A stretch of DNA of 55,071 nucleotides from Vogesella oryzae (lineage in GTDB: Bacteria; Pseudomonadota; Gammaproteobacteria; Burkholderiales; Chromobacteriaceae), in contig NZ_CADEPL010000026.1 in the NCBI RefSeq assembly GCF_902829295.1, forward strand, positions 1 to 55,071. Reading direction: 5' to 3'. The position numbers and the translations under genes are program-made. Of the stretch, positions 25,681 through 34,631 are shown piece after piece; positions within the stretch are counted from its first letter, which is position 1, and each line of letters begins with the position of its first letter. Below the pieces are notes generated by a model. The model did no database searches. It saw only the letters and a list, made by a program, of their open reading frames with translations, and was not told the origin of the DNA.

Positions 25681-26250
25681 TCATCCAACTGTTTCCGCTA
25701 CACCTTCAATCTGTCCTTGCAACTGAGAAGACATTTCTAAGTAGTTCTTTGCCGCAGCAGCGGATGGGCGAAGGTCCGTGCTATGTGCAACATCGTTACG
25801 GAGTCGGCGGAGTTCATGAAAGAGCGTGACTTGTCTTTGGTTCAGGATTCCCAACTCAGCAAGAGGTTCGGCCAGTCTAGCAGCAGGAATGTAAGAACGA
25901 AGCTCGTTTGGTTTCTCTTTGCATTGGAGCACAGTACGAGCTGTGGCTTCCAAAAGAGTCCAAGCTTCTAGAATCGCTGAGCGAGGATGCAGCTCGGCGA
26001 GCTGGATGAGAGAGTTTTTTGATGCTGGATCAACGTTGCAAGACTGATTAGTTGGCCTCGTATTACCAGTGTTTGCTTTCACTTCCATTACTTCACGCTC
26101 GAACTCTGCCTCTAAAGGTCCTGCCTTGACTCTCTTGAGCTGTGGAACAAGTTTGCCAATCTCATCGCGATGTCGAGTAACCAGAACAACCGTAGCTATT
26201 GGCCACGCAAGGGCATCTATCGCTTTAGAAAAGAAAGTAAGGAAGTCCAT
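25681..26250 (-). CDS. Low-GC hypothetical protein with N-terminal membrane helix and HEPN-like C-terminus
   Basis: 189 residues, not firmly recognised. The N-terminus (about 1-28) has one hydrophobic segment, ALAWPIATVVLVTRHRDEIGKL, then a charged stretch. The C-terminal half (about 85-175) is helical and reads AILEAWTLLEATARTVL, then LFHELRRLRNDVAHSTD; RNDVAH fits the R-X4-6-H motif of HEPN/DUF4145 domains, found in RNases, toxins and abortive-infection proteins. GC is clearly below the neighbours (near 48% by eye) and the gene abuts the tandem-duplicated repeats, which suggests recent acquisition. No toxin or antitoxin partner is visible. No ribosome binding site is evident, so the start is uncertain. 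Confidence 0.6.
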   Translation of the reverse strand: MDFLTFFSKAIDALAWPIATVVLVTRHRDEIGKLVPQLKRVKAGPLEAEFEREVMEVKANTGNTRPTNQSCNVDPASKNSLIQLAELHPRSAILEAWTLLEATARTVLQCKEKPNELRSYIPAARLAEPLAELGILNQRQVTLFHELRRLRNDVAHSTDLRPSAAAAKNYLEMSSQLQGQIEGVAETVG

Positions 26251-26328
26251 GGCTATGGCATTCGCCTAATTGGTAATTAGGCATTTGGAAGAGTGAGTGA
26301 CCGATGCATCATACCTCCTGCCCATGAC

Positions 26329-26361
26329 AAAAGGGCAAGCCCTCATCAGGCTTGCCCTTTC
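26329..26361 (-). terminator. Intrinsic terminator of the aceE-aceF-lpdA operon
   Basis: On the minus strand AAAGGGCAAGCCT-GATGA-GGGCTTGCCCTTTTGT, 44 bases after the lpdA stop. It is separate from the motif palindrome at 26372-26391. Confidence 0.88.
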
Positions 26362-26371
26362 TCGTCTTCAC

Positions 26372-26391
26372 TGCGGCCAACGTTGGCCGCA
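26372..26391. repeat. Perfect 20-bp palindrome of the TGCGGCCAAC motif
   Basis: Third identical palindrome, between the lpdA stop and the operon terminator. Confidence 0.95.
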
Positions 26392-26404
26392 AGCTGCATG
26401 CAGA

Positions 26405-28198
26405 TTACTTCTTGCGCTGCGGCGGCAGGTCGGTGCAACTGCCGTGCGCCACTTCGGCGGCCATGCCGATGCTCTCGCCCAGGGTCGGGTGAGCATGGAT
26501 GGTCTTGCCGATGTCGGTGGCGTCGCAGCCCATTTCCACCGCCAGGCAGATTTCGCCCAGCATGTCGCCGGCGTGGGTGCCGACGATGGCGCCGCCGATG
26601 ACCTGATGGGTTTCGGCATCAAAGATCAGCTTGGTGAAGCCTTCGTCACGACCGTTGGCGATGGCGCGGCCGGAGGCAGCCCACGGGAACACCGCTTTTT
26701 CGATCTTGATGCCGTCACGCTTGGCGATTTCTTCGGTGACGCCAACCCAGGCCACTTCCGGATCGGTGTAGGCCACGCCCGGAATCACGCGGGCGTCGAA
26801 GTAGGATTTGCCGCCGGCGCAGTTTTCGGCTGCCACGTGCGCCTCGTGCACCGCCTTGTGCGCCAGCATCGGCTGGCCGACGATGTCGCCGATGGCGTAG
26901 ATGTGCGGCACGTTGGTGCGCTGCTGCTTGTCCACTTCGATGAAGCCGCGGTCGGTGACGATCACACCGGCGTTCTCGGCAGCGATCAGTTTGCCGTTCG
27001 GTGCGCGGCCGGCGGCCACCAGTACCAGGTCGTAACGCTGCGGCTCTTTCGGGGCCTTGGCACCTTCAAAGGTCACGTAGATGCCGTCGTCCTTGGCTTC
27101 CACCGCCACGGTCTTGGTGCTGGTCATGATGTTGTCGAAGCGGTGGGCGTTCATCTTTTCCCACACCTTCACCAAGTCGCGGTCGGCGCCCTGCATCAGG
27201 CCGTCCAACATCTCCACCACGTCCAGGCGCGCGCCCAGCGTGGAGTACACGGTGCCCATTTCCAGACCGATGATGCCGCCGCCGATGATCAGCATTTTCT
27301 TCGGCACGGCCTTCAGTTCCAGCGCGCCGGTGGAATCGACGATGCGCGGGTCTTGCGGGATGAACGGCAGGTTCACCACGCGGCTACCGGCGGCGATGAT
27401 GGCGTTCTTGAACTTGATGGTCTGCTTGGCGCCGGTCTTGGCTTGGCCCTCGCCTTCGGTGGTTTCCACCTGCAGGTGATACGGATCGAGGAACTGGCCG
27501 ACGCCACGTACCACTTGCACCTTGCGCGCCTTGGCCATGCCGGCCAGACCACCGGTCAGCTTGCCGATGACCTTTTCCTTGTAGCCGCGCAGCATGTCGA
27601 TGTCGATTTCCGGCTCGGCATACTTGATACCGTTGGCCGCCAGGTGTTTCACCTCGTCGATCACCGCGGCGTTGTGCAGCAGCGCCTTGGACGGGATGCA
27701 GCCCACGTTCAGGCACACGCCGCCGAGGGTGGCGTAGCGTTCCACCAGCACCACTTTCAGACCGAGGTCGGCGGCGCGGAAGGCAGCGGAGTAGCCGCCG
27801 GGGCCGGCGCCCAGCACCAGCACGTCGCATTCGATGTCGGCGGTGCCGCTGTGCGTGGCTGCGGCAGGCGCCGCAACCGGGGCGGCCGCAGGTGCAGCAG
27901 GTGCAGCAGGAGCAGGAGCGGCGGCAGCCGGCGCAGGGTTGGCCGCAGCGGCAGCGCCGGCGGCTTCGATGACCACGATCACGTCGCCTTCGGAAATCTT
28001 GCCGCCGACGGCGGTGCGCAGTTCTTTCACCACGCCGGCGTGTTCGGCCGGCACTTCCATGGTGGCTTTGTCGGTTTCCAGGGTGATCAGGCTATCGTCC
28101 TTGGCCACGCTGTCGCCGACTTTCACGAACACTTCGATCACGTCCACATTGCTGTGGCCGCCGATGTCCGGCACTTTCAGTTCAATCAGATTGCTCAT
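26405..28198 (-). CDS. lpdA: Dihydrolipoamide dehydrogenase (E3) with N-terminal lipoyl domain
   Basis: 597 residues. Residues 1-80 are a lipoyl domain with the lipoylated Lys44 in ETDKATMEV; an Ala/Pro-rich hinge (about 80-118) leads to the flavoprotein, with FAD motif [19 protein letters not shown], redox disulfide [13 protein letters not shown] (Cys162, Cys167), NAD motif [19 protein letters not shown] and the C-terminal catalytic His region THAGDMLGE...HAHPTLGE. E3 reoxidises dihydrolipoamide of the pyruvate dehydrogenase complex. A lipoyl-E3 fusion is known in Neisseria and relatives. Start at [13 protein letters not shown] as in aceF. Third gene of the operon. A motif copy (27938) encodes part of the hinge. 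Confidence 0.96.
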   Translation of the reverse strand: MSNLIELKVPDIGGHSNVDVIEVFVKVGDSVAKDDSLITLETDKATMEVPAEHAGVVKELRTAVGGKISEGDVIVVIEAAGAAAAANPAPAAAAPAPAAPAAPAAAPVAAPAAATHSGTADIECDVLVLGAGPGGYSAAFRAADLGLKVVLVERYATLGGVCLNVGCIPSKALLHNAAVIDEVKHLAANGIKYAEPEIDIDMLRGYKEKVIGKLTGGLAGMAKARKVQVVRGVGQFLDPYHLQVETTEGEGQAKTGAKQTIKFKNAIIAAGSRVVNLPFIPQDPRIVDSTGALELKAVPKKMLIIGGGIIGLEMGTVYSTLGARLDVVEMLDGLMQGADRDLVKVWEKMNAHRFDNIMTSTKTVAVEAKDDGIYVTFEGAKAPKEPQRYDLVLVAAGRAPNGKLIAAENAGVIVTDRGFIEVDKQQRTNVPHIYAIGDIVGQPMLAHKAVHEAHVAAENCAGGKSYFDARVIPGVAYTDPEVAWVGVTEEIAKRDGIKIEKAVFPWAASGRAIANGRDEGFTKLIFDAETHQVIGGAIVGTHAGDMLGEICLAVEMGCDATDIGKTIHAHPTLGESIGMAAEVAHGSCTDLPPQRKK

Positions 28199-28294
28199 GG
28201 TTTTCCATCCGCAATGGCGGGCAGGTTGGCCGCAGCCTTCCTGCCACACGAATCCTTGCGGGCCGGCCAGCCGGCCAGCCCGCGCGAGGCCCGA

Positions 28295-29959
28295 TTACAG
28301 GATCAGGCGACGTACGTCGGACAGCAGCTTGCCCAGATGCACGGTGAAGCGGGCCGCAGCGGCGCCGTCGATCACGCGGTGGTCGAAGGACAGGCTCAGC
28401 GGGCACATCAGGCGCGGCGCGAATTCCTTGCCGTTCCATACCGGCTTGATCTGCGACTTGCACACGCCGAGGATGGCCACTTCCGGCGCATTCACGATCG
28501 GGGTGAAGCTGGTGCCGCCGATACCGCCCAGGCTGGAGATGGTGAAGGTGGCACCCTGCATGTCGGTCGGCTTGAGCTTGCCGTCACGCGCCAGCGCGGA
28601 CAGTTCGGTCAGTTCCTTGGCGATCTGCTTGATGCCTTTCTGATCGACGTTCTTGATCACCGGTACCACCAGGCCGTTCGGCGTGTCGGCGGCAAAGCCG
28701 ATGTGGTAGTACTGCTTCAGCACCAGGTTGTCGCCATCCAGCGAGCTGTTGAAGTTCGGGAACGCCTTCAGCGCTTCGGCGGCGGCCTTGATGATGAAGG
28801 CCAGCGGGCTGATCTTCAGGCCGGACTTTTCCCATTCCTTGCCGATGGTCTTGCGGAAGTCTTCCAGCTCGGTGATGTCGCACTCGTCGTTGAAAGTAAC
28901 GTGCGGGATCATCACCCAGTTGCGCGACAGGTTGGCACCCGACAGCTTCTGGATGCGGGTCAGCGGCTTGGTTTCTATCGGGCCGAACTTGGCGAAGTCC
29001 ACCTTCGGCCACGGCAGCAGGTCGAGGCCGCCACCATTGCCGGCCGGAGCCGCCGCCGGGGCCAGCGCCGCCGGGTTCTGCATCACGGCTTTCACGAAGC
29101 CCTTCACGTCGTCTTCGACGATACGGCCCTTGCGGCCGGAGCCTTTCACCTTGGACAGGTCGACACCCAGCTCGCGCGCCAGCTTGCGTACCGACGGACC
29201 GGCGTGCGACTTGGCAAAGCCGGCTTCGTCGAACGCGGCAGCCACGGCAGCGGCAACCGGTGCCATTACCGGTGCGGCGGCCGGGGCCGGAGCGGCAGCA
29301 GCCGGGGCAGCCACCGGAGCCGGCGCAGCGGCAGGTGCAGCGGCCACCGGTGCGGCGGCAGCGCCGGCACCTTCCACCACCACGATCAGATCGCCTTCGC
29401 TGATCTTGTCGCCGACTTTCACTTTCACTTCCACCACACGGCCAGCGGCTGTGGCCGGCACTTCCATGGTCGCCTTGTCGGTTTCCAGGGTGATCAGGCT
29501 GTCGTCCAGCTTGATCTCGTCACCGACCTTGATGGCGACTTCGATCACGTCCACACCGCTGTGACCGCCGATATCCGGTACGCGGATTTCGCTGCGGCCA
29601 ACGTTGGCCGCAGCCACCGGTGCCGGCGCGGCGGCAACGGCTGCCGGTGCAGCTGCTGCCGCGGCGGCCGGAGCAGGAGCCGGTGCGGCTGCGGCCGGAG
29701 CCGGAGCGGCGGCGCTGGCGCCCACTTCGATGATGGCGATCACGTCGCCTTCGGAAATCTTGCCACCCAGTACGGCACGGACTTCCTTCACCACACCGGC
29801 GGCTTCCGCCGGTACTTCCATGGTCGCCTTGTCGGTTTCCAGGGTGATCAGGGAGTCATCCACCGCCACGGTCTGACCCGGCTGGATGAATACTTCGATG
29901 ATGTCTACATTGCTGTGACCGCCGATGTCGGGCACTTTCAGTTCGATCAGATTGCTCAT
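28295..29959 (-). CDS. aceF: Pyruvate dehydrogenase E2, dihydrolipoamide acetyltransferase
   Basis: 554 residues. Two lipoyl domains with DKATMEV lysines (Lys44 and about residue 160), each followed by a long Ala/Pro hinge, then the peripheral-subunit-binding domain (PSVRKLARELGVDLSKVKGS) and the catalytic acetyltransferase core ending in SFDHRVIDGAAAARFTVHL with the HxxxDG active site. E2 forms the PDH core and transfers acetyl to CoA. It starts 133 bases after aceE. The first hinge ends AANVGRSE, encoded by a perfect motif palindrome (29593-29612). The first 24 residues are nearly identical to those of LpdA. Confidence 0.96.
   Translation of the reverse strand: MSNLIELKVPDIGGHSNVDIIEVFIQPGQTVAVDDSLITLETDKATMEVPAEAAGVVKEVRAVLGGKISEGDVIAIIEVGASAAAPAPAAAAPAPAPAAAAAAAPAAVAAAPAPVAAANVGRSEIRVPDIGGHSGVDVIEVAIKVGDEIKLDDSLITLETDKATMEVPATAAGRVVEVKVKVGDKISEGDLIVVVEGAGAAAAPVAAAPAAAPAPVAAPAAAAPAPAAAPVMAPVAAAVAAAFDEAGFAKSHAGPSVRKLARELGVDLSKVKGSGRKGRIVEDDVKGFVKAVMQNPAALAPAAAPAGNGGGLDLLPWPKVDFAKFGPIETKPLTRIQKLSGANLSRNWVMIPHVTFNDECDITELEDFRKTIGKEWEKSGLKISPLAFIIKAAAEALKAFPNFNSSLDGDNLVLKQYYHIGFAADTPNGLVVPVIKNVDQKGIKQIAKELTELSALARDGKLKPTDMQGATFTISSLGGIGGTSFTPIVNAPEVAILGVCKSQIKPVWNGKEFAPRLMCPLSLSFDHRVIDGAAAARFTVHLGKLLSDVRRLIL
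29593..29612. repeat. Perfect 20-bp motif palindrome inside the aceF hinge
   Basis: TGCGGCCAACGTTGGCCGCA in frame in aceF, encoding part of AAANVGRS at the end of the first hinge. It shows that the paired form is tolerated inside a coding region. Confidence 0.95.
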
Positions 29960-30092
29960 GAGCTTTCCATTCGTAGGGCGGGTTTCCGTCCGGAAACGCC
30001 GCCGATATTCGGCTACACGCTGGCGCTAGCGCCACGCACGGCAGGGAAACAAGCAGGCGGGAACACCGTCCCGGTGCGCCCGCCCTGGCGGC

Positions 30093-32756
30093 TTATACCT
30101 TCCAGCTCGGCAGCTTGTTCACGTTGATGCCGTACTTGGCGATGGCTTCGGCCACGCGGCTGGCTTCGATCTTGCCTTCACGGGCCAGCGCGGACAGCGC
30201 GGCCACGGCGACGTAGTAACGGTCGACTTCGAAGAACTCGCGCAGCTTGGCGCGGCTGTCGGAGCGGCCGAAACCGTCGGTACCCAGCACCACGTAGCGA
30301 CCCGGTACGTATTCGCGAATCTGGTCGGCGTAGTTGCGGATGTAGTCGGTCGCGGCGATCACCGGACCGCTGCGGCCGGACAGCTGCTGCTCGACGAAGG
30401 ACTGACGCTGCTCGCCCACCGGGTTCAGCAAGTTGTGGCGCGAGGCTTCCATGCCGTCACGACGCAGCTGGTTGAAGGAGGTCACGCTCCAGATGTCGGA
30501 GGCGATGCCGAAGTCGTTGCGCAGCAGGTCGGCAGCGGCGATCACTTCGCGCAGGATGGTGCCGGAGCCCATCAGCTGCACTTTCACCGCGGCGTCGCCA
30601 CCATCCTTGAACAGGTACATACCCTTCAGGATGCCGTCTTCGGCGCCCTGCGGCATTGCCGGGTGGGTGTAGTTCTCGTTCATCAGGGTGATGTAATAGA
30701 ACACATCTTCCTGCTCTACATACATGCGGCGCAGACCGTCCTGCAGGATCACCGCCAGCTCGTAGGAGAAGGTCGGGTCGTAGCTGATGCAGTTCGGGAT
30801 CAGGCCGGCCTGGATGTGGCTGTGACCGTCTTCGTGCTGCAAGCCTTCACCGTTCAGGGTGGTACGGCCGGCGGTGCCGCCGAGCATGAAGCCGCGGGCA
30901 CGCATGTCACCCGCTGCCCAGGCCAGATCGCCAATGCGCTGGAAGCCGAACATCGAGTAGTAGATGTAGAACGGAATCATCGGGATGCCGTGGTTGGCGT
31001 AGCTGGTCGCTGCCGCAATCCACGAGGACATCGCGCCCGGCTCGTTGATGCCTTCCTGCAGCATCTGGCCGTCTTTGGATTCCTTGTAGAACATCAGCTG
31101 GTCGGCATCCTGCGGTACGTAGTTCTGACCCTGGGTGGACCAGATGCCGTACTGGCGGAACATGCCTTCCATACCGAAGGTGCGGGATTCGTCCGGCACG
31201 ATCGGCACGATCTGCTTACCGATGTTCTTGTCTTTCAGCAGGATGCCCAGCTGACGCACGAAGGCCATGGTGGTGGAGTATTCGCGCTCGCCGGAGTCGC
31301 CCAGCTGGCTGTCGAACACGTGCAGACCCGGGATGGCCAGCGGTGCCTTCACCGGCTTGCGGGCCGGCAGGTAGCCGCCCAGCGCGGCGCGACGTTCGCG
31401 CATGTACTTCATTTCCGGGCTGTCTTCGGCCGGCTTGTAGTACGGTACTTTTTCCAGGTCTTCGTCGGAGACCGGAATGCCGAAGCGGTCGCGGAACTTG
31501 CGCAGGTTGTCCAGTGCCATTTTCTTGGCCTGGTGGGCAACGTTCTGTGCCTCGCCGGAGGAGCCCATGCCGTAACCCTTGATGGTCTTGGCCAGGATCA
31601 CGGTCGGACGACCGTTGGCGTTGTGGCTGGCTTCGTAGTAAGCGGCGTACACCTTGTGCGGATCGTGACCGCCACGGTTCAGTGCCCAGATCTCGTCGTC
31701 GGACATGTTGGCCACCATTTCGCGCAGCTCCGGATACTTGCCGAAGAAGTGTTCGCGAACGTAGGCGCCGTCCTTGGACTTGAAGGTCTGGTAATCGCCG
31801 TCGACGCACTCGTCCATGCGCTTTTTCAGCAGGCCCTTGGTGTCCATCGCCAGCAGCGGGTCCCAACGCGAGCCCCAGATCACTTTCAGCACGTTCCAGC
31901 CGGAACCGCGGAAGTCGCCTTCCAGTTCCTGGATGATCTTGCCGTTACCACGTACCGGGCCGTCCAGACGCTGCAGGTTGCAGTTGATCACGAACACCAG
32001 GTTGTCGAGGCCTTCGCGGGCCGCCAGCGCGATGGCGCCCAGGGATTCCGGCTCGTCCATCTCGCCGTCGCCGCAGAAGCACCACACCTTGCGGCCCGGA
32101 GTCTTGGCGAGGCCACGGCTTTCCAGGTACTTCAGGAAGCGCGCCTGGTAGATGGCCATCAACGGGCCCAGGCCCATGGATACGGTCGGGAACTGCCAGA
32201 AGTCTTCCATCAGCCACGGGTGCGGATAGGACGACAGGCCGCCGCCATCCACTTCCTGGCGGAAGCTGTCCATCTGTTGTTCGGAGATACGGCCTTCCAG
32301 GAAGGCACGCGAGTACACGCCCGGGGCAATGTGGCCCTGGAAGTACACCAGATCGCCTTCCTGCTCGTCGTTATGGGCGCGCCAGAAGTGGTTGAAGCCA
32401 ACGTCGTACAGGGTAGCGGAGGACTGGAAGGAGGCAATGTGGCCACCCAGTTCCAGGTCTTTCTTGCCGGCGCGCAGCACCATGGCCATCGCGTTCCAGC
32501 GGTTGATCGAGCGGATGCGGTGCTCCATCTCGTGGTTGCCCGGCGACTTCTGCTCTTTGCCGACCGGGATAGTGTTCTGATAGGCGGTAGTCGCCTCGAA
32601 CGGCAGATGGGCACCGCGACGGCGGGGGCGCTCTACCATTTTCTCCAGCAGGGAATGGGCACGCTCGGCACCGTCATTGTCCAGTACCGACTCGACCGCC
32701 TCGGTCCATTCCCGGGTTTCAATCGGATCGATATCGTCAGGGTAGATTGCTGCCAT
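30093..32756 (-). CDS. aceE: Pyruvate dehydrogenase E1 component (homodimeric type)
   Basis: 887 residues, the usual length of gammaproteobacterial/betaproteobacterial-type single-chain E1. The thiamine diphosphate motif is GDGEMDEPESLGAIALAAREGLDNLVFVINCN; other landmarks are HIASFQSSATLYDVGFNHFWRA near the N-terminus, GTAGRTTLNGEGLQHEDGHS and VLGTDGFGRSDSRAKLREFFEVD at the C-terminus. It decarboxylates pyruvate and acetylates lipoyl-E2. First gene of aceE-aceF-lpdA; GAGGACGTGAG lies just before the ATG. A TATAAT lies about 100 bases upstream. Confidence 0.97.
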   Translation of the reverse strand: MAAIYPDDIDPIETREWTEAVESVLDNDGAERAHSLLEKMVERPRRRGAHLPFEATTAYQNTIPVGKEQKSPGNHEMEHRIRSINRWNAMAMVLRAGKKDLELGGHIASFQSSATLYDVGFNHFWRAHNDEQEGDLVYFQGHIAPGVYSRAFLEGRISEQQMDSFRQEVDGGGLSSYPHPWLMEDFWQFPTVSMGLGPLMAIYQARFLKYLESRGLAKTPGRKVWCFCGDGEMDEPESLGAIALAAREGLDNLVFVINCNLQRLDGPVRGNGKIIQELEGDFRGSGWNVLKVIWGSRWDPLLAMDTKGLLKKRMDECVDGDYQTFKSKDGAYVREHFFGKYPELREMVANMSDDEIWALNRGGHDPHKVYAAYYEASHNANGRPTVILAKTIKGYGMGSSGEAQNVAHQAKKMALDNLRKFRDRFGIPVSDEDLEKVPYYKPAEDSPEMKYMRERRAALGGYLPARKPVKAPLAIPGLHVFDSQLGDSGEREYSTTMAFVRQLGILLKDKNIGKQIVPIVPDESRTFGMEGMFRQYGIWSTQGQNYVPQDADQLMFYKESKDGQMLQEGINEPGAMSSWIAAATSYANHGIPMIPFYIYYSMFGFQRIGDLAWAAGDMRARGFMLGGTAGRTTLNGEGLQHEDGHSHIQAGLIPNCISYDPTFSYELAVILQDGLRRMYVEQEDVFYYITLMNENYTHPAMPQGAEDGILKGMYLFKDGGDAAVKVQLMGSGTILREVIAAADLLRNDFGIASDIWSVTSFNQLRRDGMEASRHNLLNPVGEQRQSFVEQQLSGRSGPVIAATDYIRNYADQIREYVPGRYVVLGTDGFGRSDSRAKLREFFEVDRYYVAVAALSALAREGKIEASRVAEAIAKYGINVNKLPSWKV

Positions 32757-33114
32757 CTCACGTCCTCACTGTTATTTTCCTTACCGCGCCCGATCGGGTG
32801 CGGCAGGCTGACATTCATCGAAGCCCCGCCTAGAGGCTCCCGTTACTGCTCGCGATTATAAACGAACAAAAGCGCAAAAAAAATTTGCGAAAGCGAAAAC
32901 ATTCTTACACGCGGCAAAGTGTATAGCCTGCCTCTTTCACCACGGAATAGCCTATTAGGGTTTTCACTCGAAAACGGTGACAAATAGCCGGATATTGCGA
33001 CGCAACATGTTGTTTTTTTGCGATTGTCAGGCGTGGCCGGGCGGCACAGTGCGGCCATGCCGCGCAGCTGATTACGGACAGGTTGGCCGTAACCGCGGCA
33101 CTACATGCGACAAG
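32757..33114 (-). promoter_or_regulatory. AT-rich aceE upstream region with -10 candidate
   Basis: 358 bases without a gene. On the minus strand TATAAT (32860-32855) is a perfect -10 box without a matching -35; it follows a T-rich stretch (TTTTTTTTGCGC). 32850-33020 is unusually AT-rich, with A-tracts that could bend DNA or bind regulators. A weak hairpin with arms TTACGG / CCGTAA surrounds a mutated motif copy (33081-33090). No PdhR-type operator could be named. Confidence 0.5.
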
Positions 33115-34572
33115 CTAGCGGCGGGGGCTGCCCGGTTCCGGTTTCAGCTTAGTGGTTAATTCGTTGAGACGCGCCTCGATAGAAGAGCGCAGGTAGAAGT
33201 CGTCGCCGAGCGCCTGGCTGGCCAGCTGGTATTGCAGGCGCGCGGATTCGAACTTTTGTTCGTAAAAGAACGCATTGCCCAGTGCGGCGTGATAGCGCAA
33301 GGCATCGGCCTCGCCATAGCTGCGCGCGGCCAGCCGCCACAGCTGCGGGCTGTCCTGGTAGCGCGCCAGTGCGGCATCGATGGCCTGCCGCGCCTCGGCC
33401 TGGCGATGGTCCTGCAGCAGGGTATCGATCAGCGCCAGCCGCAGCGCACGCCGCCCCGGGTACAGCTCCAGCGCCCGTTGCAGGGTGCTGGCCGCTGCTA
33501 CCGGATTACCGGCGGCACGCTGCAGCTCGCCTTCCAGCAGCGCCAGCGAGGGATGCGGCGGCAACGCCGCTTTCAGCTGCGGCCACAGCGCCTGCGCCTC
33601 GCGCACATTGCCCTGCGCCAGCTGCGCGCGCACCAGTCCGTACAGCGCGGCGCCGCGACTGAGGTAGCGGCCGGCGGCCAGCGCGGTATGGTAGTAGCGC
33701 AGCGCTTCGTCGCCGGGCAGGGTCGCCACCCGCAGCTTCTCGCGCAGCAACAGGAAATCGCTACTGTCCTGCCGCATGCGCGGCGGGTAGGCCTGTGCCC
33801 GCGCCTGGCTTTCGCTGATGCGCTCCTGGGTCAGCGGGTGGGTACGCAGGAAACCGAAGGCATTGTTGTCGTTGTGGCGCTGCACCTGCTGCAGGCGCTC
33901 GAAGAACGCCGGCATGCTGCGCGCGTCGAAACCGGCCGCCACCAGATACTGCATCCCCATGCGATCGGCCTCGCGCTCGAAATCGCGGCTGTACGACAGC
34001 TGCTGGCTGGCGCCGATGCCCACCCCGGCATTGATGGCGCCAAATGCTACATCGCTGTTGCTGCTGTGCGCGCCGGCAACCACCCCGGCCAGGATGGCCG
34101 CCAGTACCCACAGCTGGCTCTGGCTATTGCTCTGCGACATGCGCGCCAGGTGGCGCTGGGTCACATGCGAGATTTCGTGCGCCAGCACCGATGCCAGCTC
34201 GCCCTCGCTCTGTGTCGCCAGCAGCAGCCCGCTATGCACGCCGATGACGCCGCCGGGCAGCGCGAAGGCGTTGATGCTGTTATCGCGCACCACAAAGAAG
34301 CTGAACGCCGTTGCCGTATTCTGCGACGCCGACACCAGCGTGCCGCCGAGATCGCCCAGGTAGTCGTTGACCTCGGTATCGTCGATCACCTCGCCATCGT
34401 CCTGCAGCGAGTTGAGGATGTCGCGGCCAACCCGGTTTTCCTCGGCTTGCGGCACGGCGGATTCCGCCACCGTACCGAGGTTGGGCAGGTTGTCCGCCGC
34501 CAGCGGCGCGCAGGACGGCCAGGCCAGCAACAGGACGGTAAGCAGGGGCGAGAGGCGGAAGACAGTTTTCAT
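33115..34572 (-). CDS. bepA: BepA-type periplasmic M48 metalloprotease/chaperone with TPR domain
   Basis: 485 residues. Signal peptide (MKTVFRLSPLLTVLLLAWPSCAPLAAD), then an M48 peptidase domain with the zinc motif VLAHEISHVTQRH (HEISH at about 132-136) and a second-half FEREADRMGMQYLVAAGFD supplying the third ligand Glu, then a C-terminal TPR array from about residue 300 (LALLEGELQRAAGNPVAAASTLQRAL and similar). BepA/YfgC degrades stalled LptD and assists outer-membrane protein assembly. Single gene, convergent to nothing nearby; 59 bases separate its start from the SulP stop. Confidence 0.92.
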   Translation of the reverse strand: MKTVFRLSPLLTVLLLAWPSCAPLAADNLPNLGTVAESAVPQAEENRVGRDILNSLQDDGEVIDDTEVNDYLGDLGGTLVSASQNTATAFSFFVVRDNSINAFALPGGVIGVHSGLLLATQSEGELASVLAHEISHVTQRHLARMSQSNSQSQLWVLAAILAGVVAGAHSSNSDVAFGAINAGVGIGASQQLSYSRDFEREADRMGMQYLVAAGFDARSMPAFFERLQQVQRHNDNNAFGFLRTHPLTQERISESQARAQAYPPRMRQDSSDFLLLREKLRVATLPGDEALRYYHTALAAGRYLSRGAALYGLVRAQLAQGNVREAQALWPQLKAALPPHPSLALLEGELQRAAGNPVAAASTLQRALELYPGRRALRLALIDTLLQDHRQAEARQAIDAALARYQDSPQLWRLAARSYGEADALRYHAALGNAFFYEQKFESARLQYQLASQALGDDFYLRSSIEARLNELTTKLKPEPGSPRR

Positions 34573-34631
34573 GCGGCTTATGATAGCCAGTTAGCGGCCG
34601 GCGCTGCTGCGCTAGTTTGTGTGGATGTGTG

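Noticed and set aside
26297-30127. Very long open frames antisense to lpdA-aceF, aceE (30435-32861), leuS (44853-47486), yidC-mnmE (20317-23613), gyrB (14942-16801) and dnaA-dnaN (17242-19359)
   Set aside because: They are shadows of high-GC coding DNA: His/Gln/Arg/Ala-rich, no domain features, no ribosome binding sites, and the opposite strand has certain genes.
32870-33020. tRNA or small RNA gene in the AT-rich region before aceE
   Set aside because: No cloverleaf, no CCA-type end, no clear promoter-terminator pair; only a -10 box for aceE.
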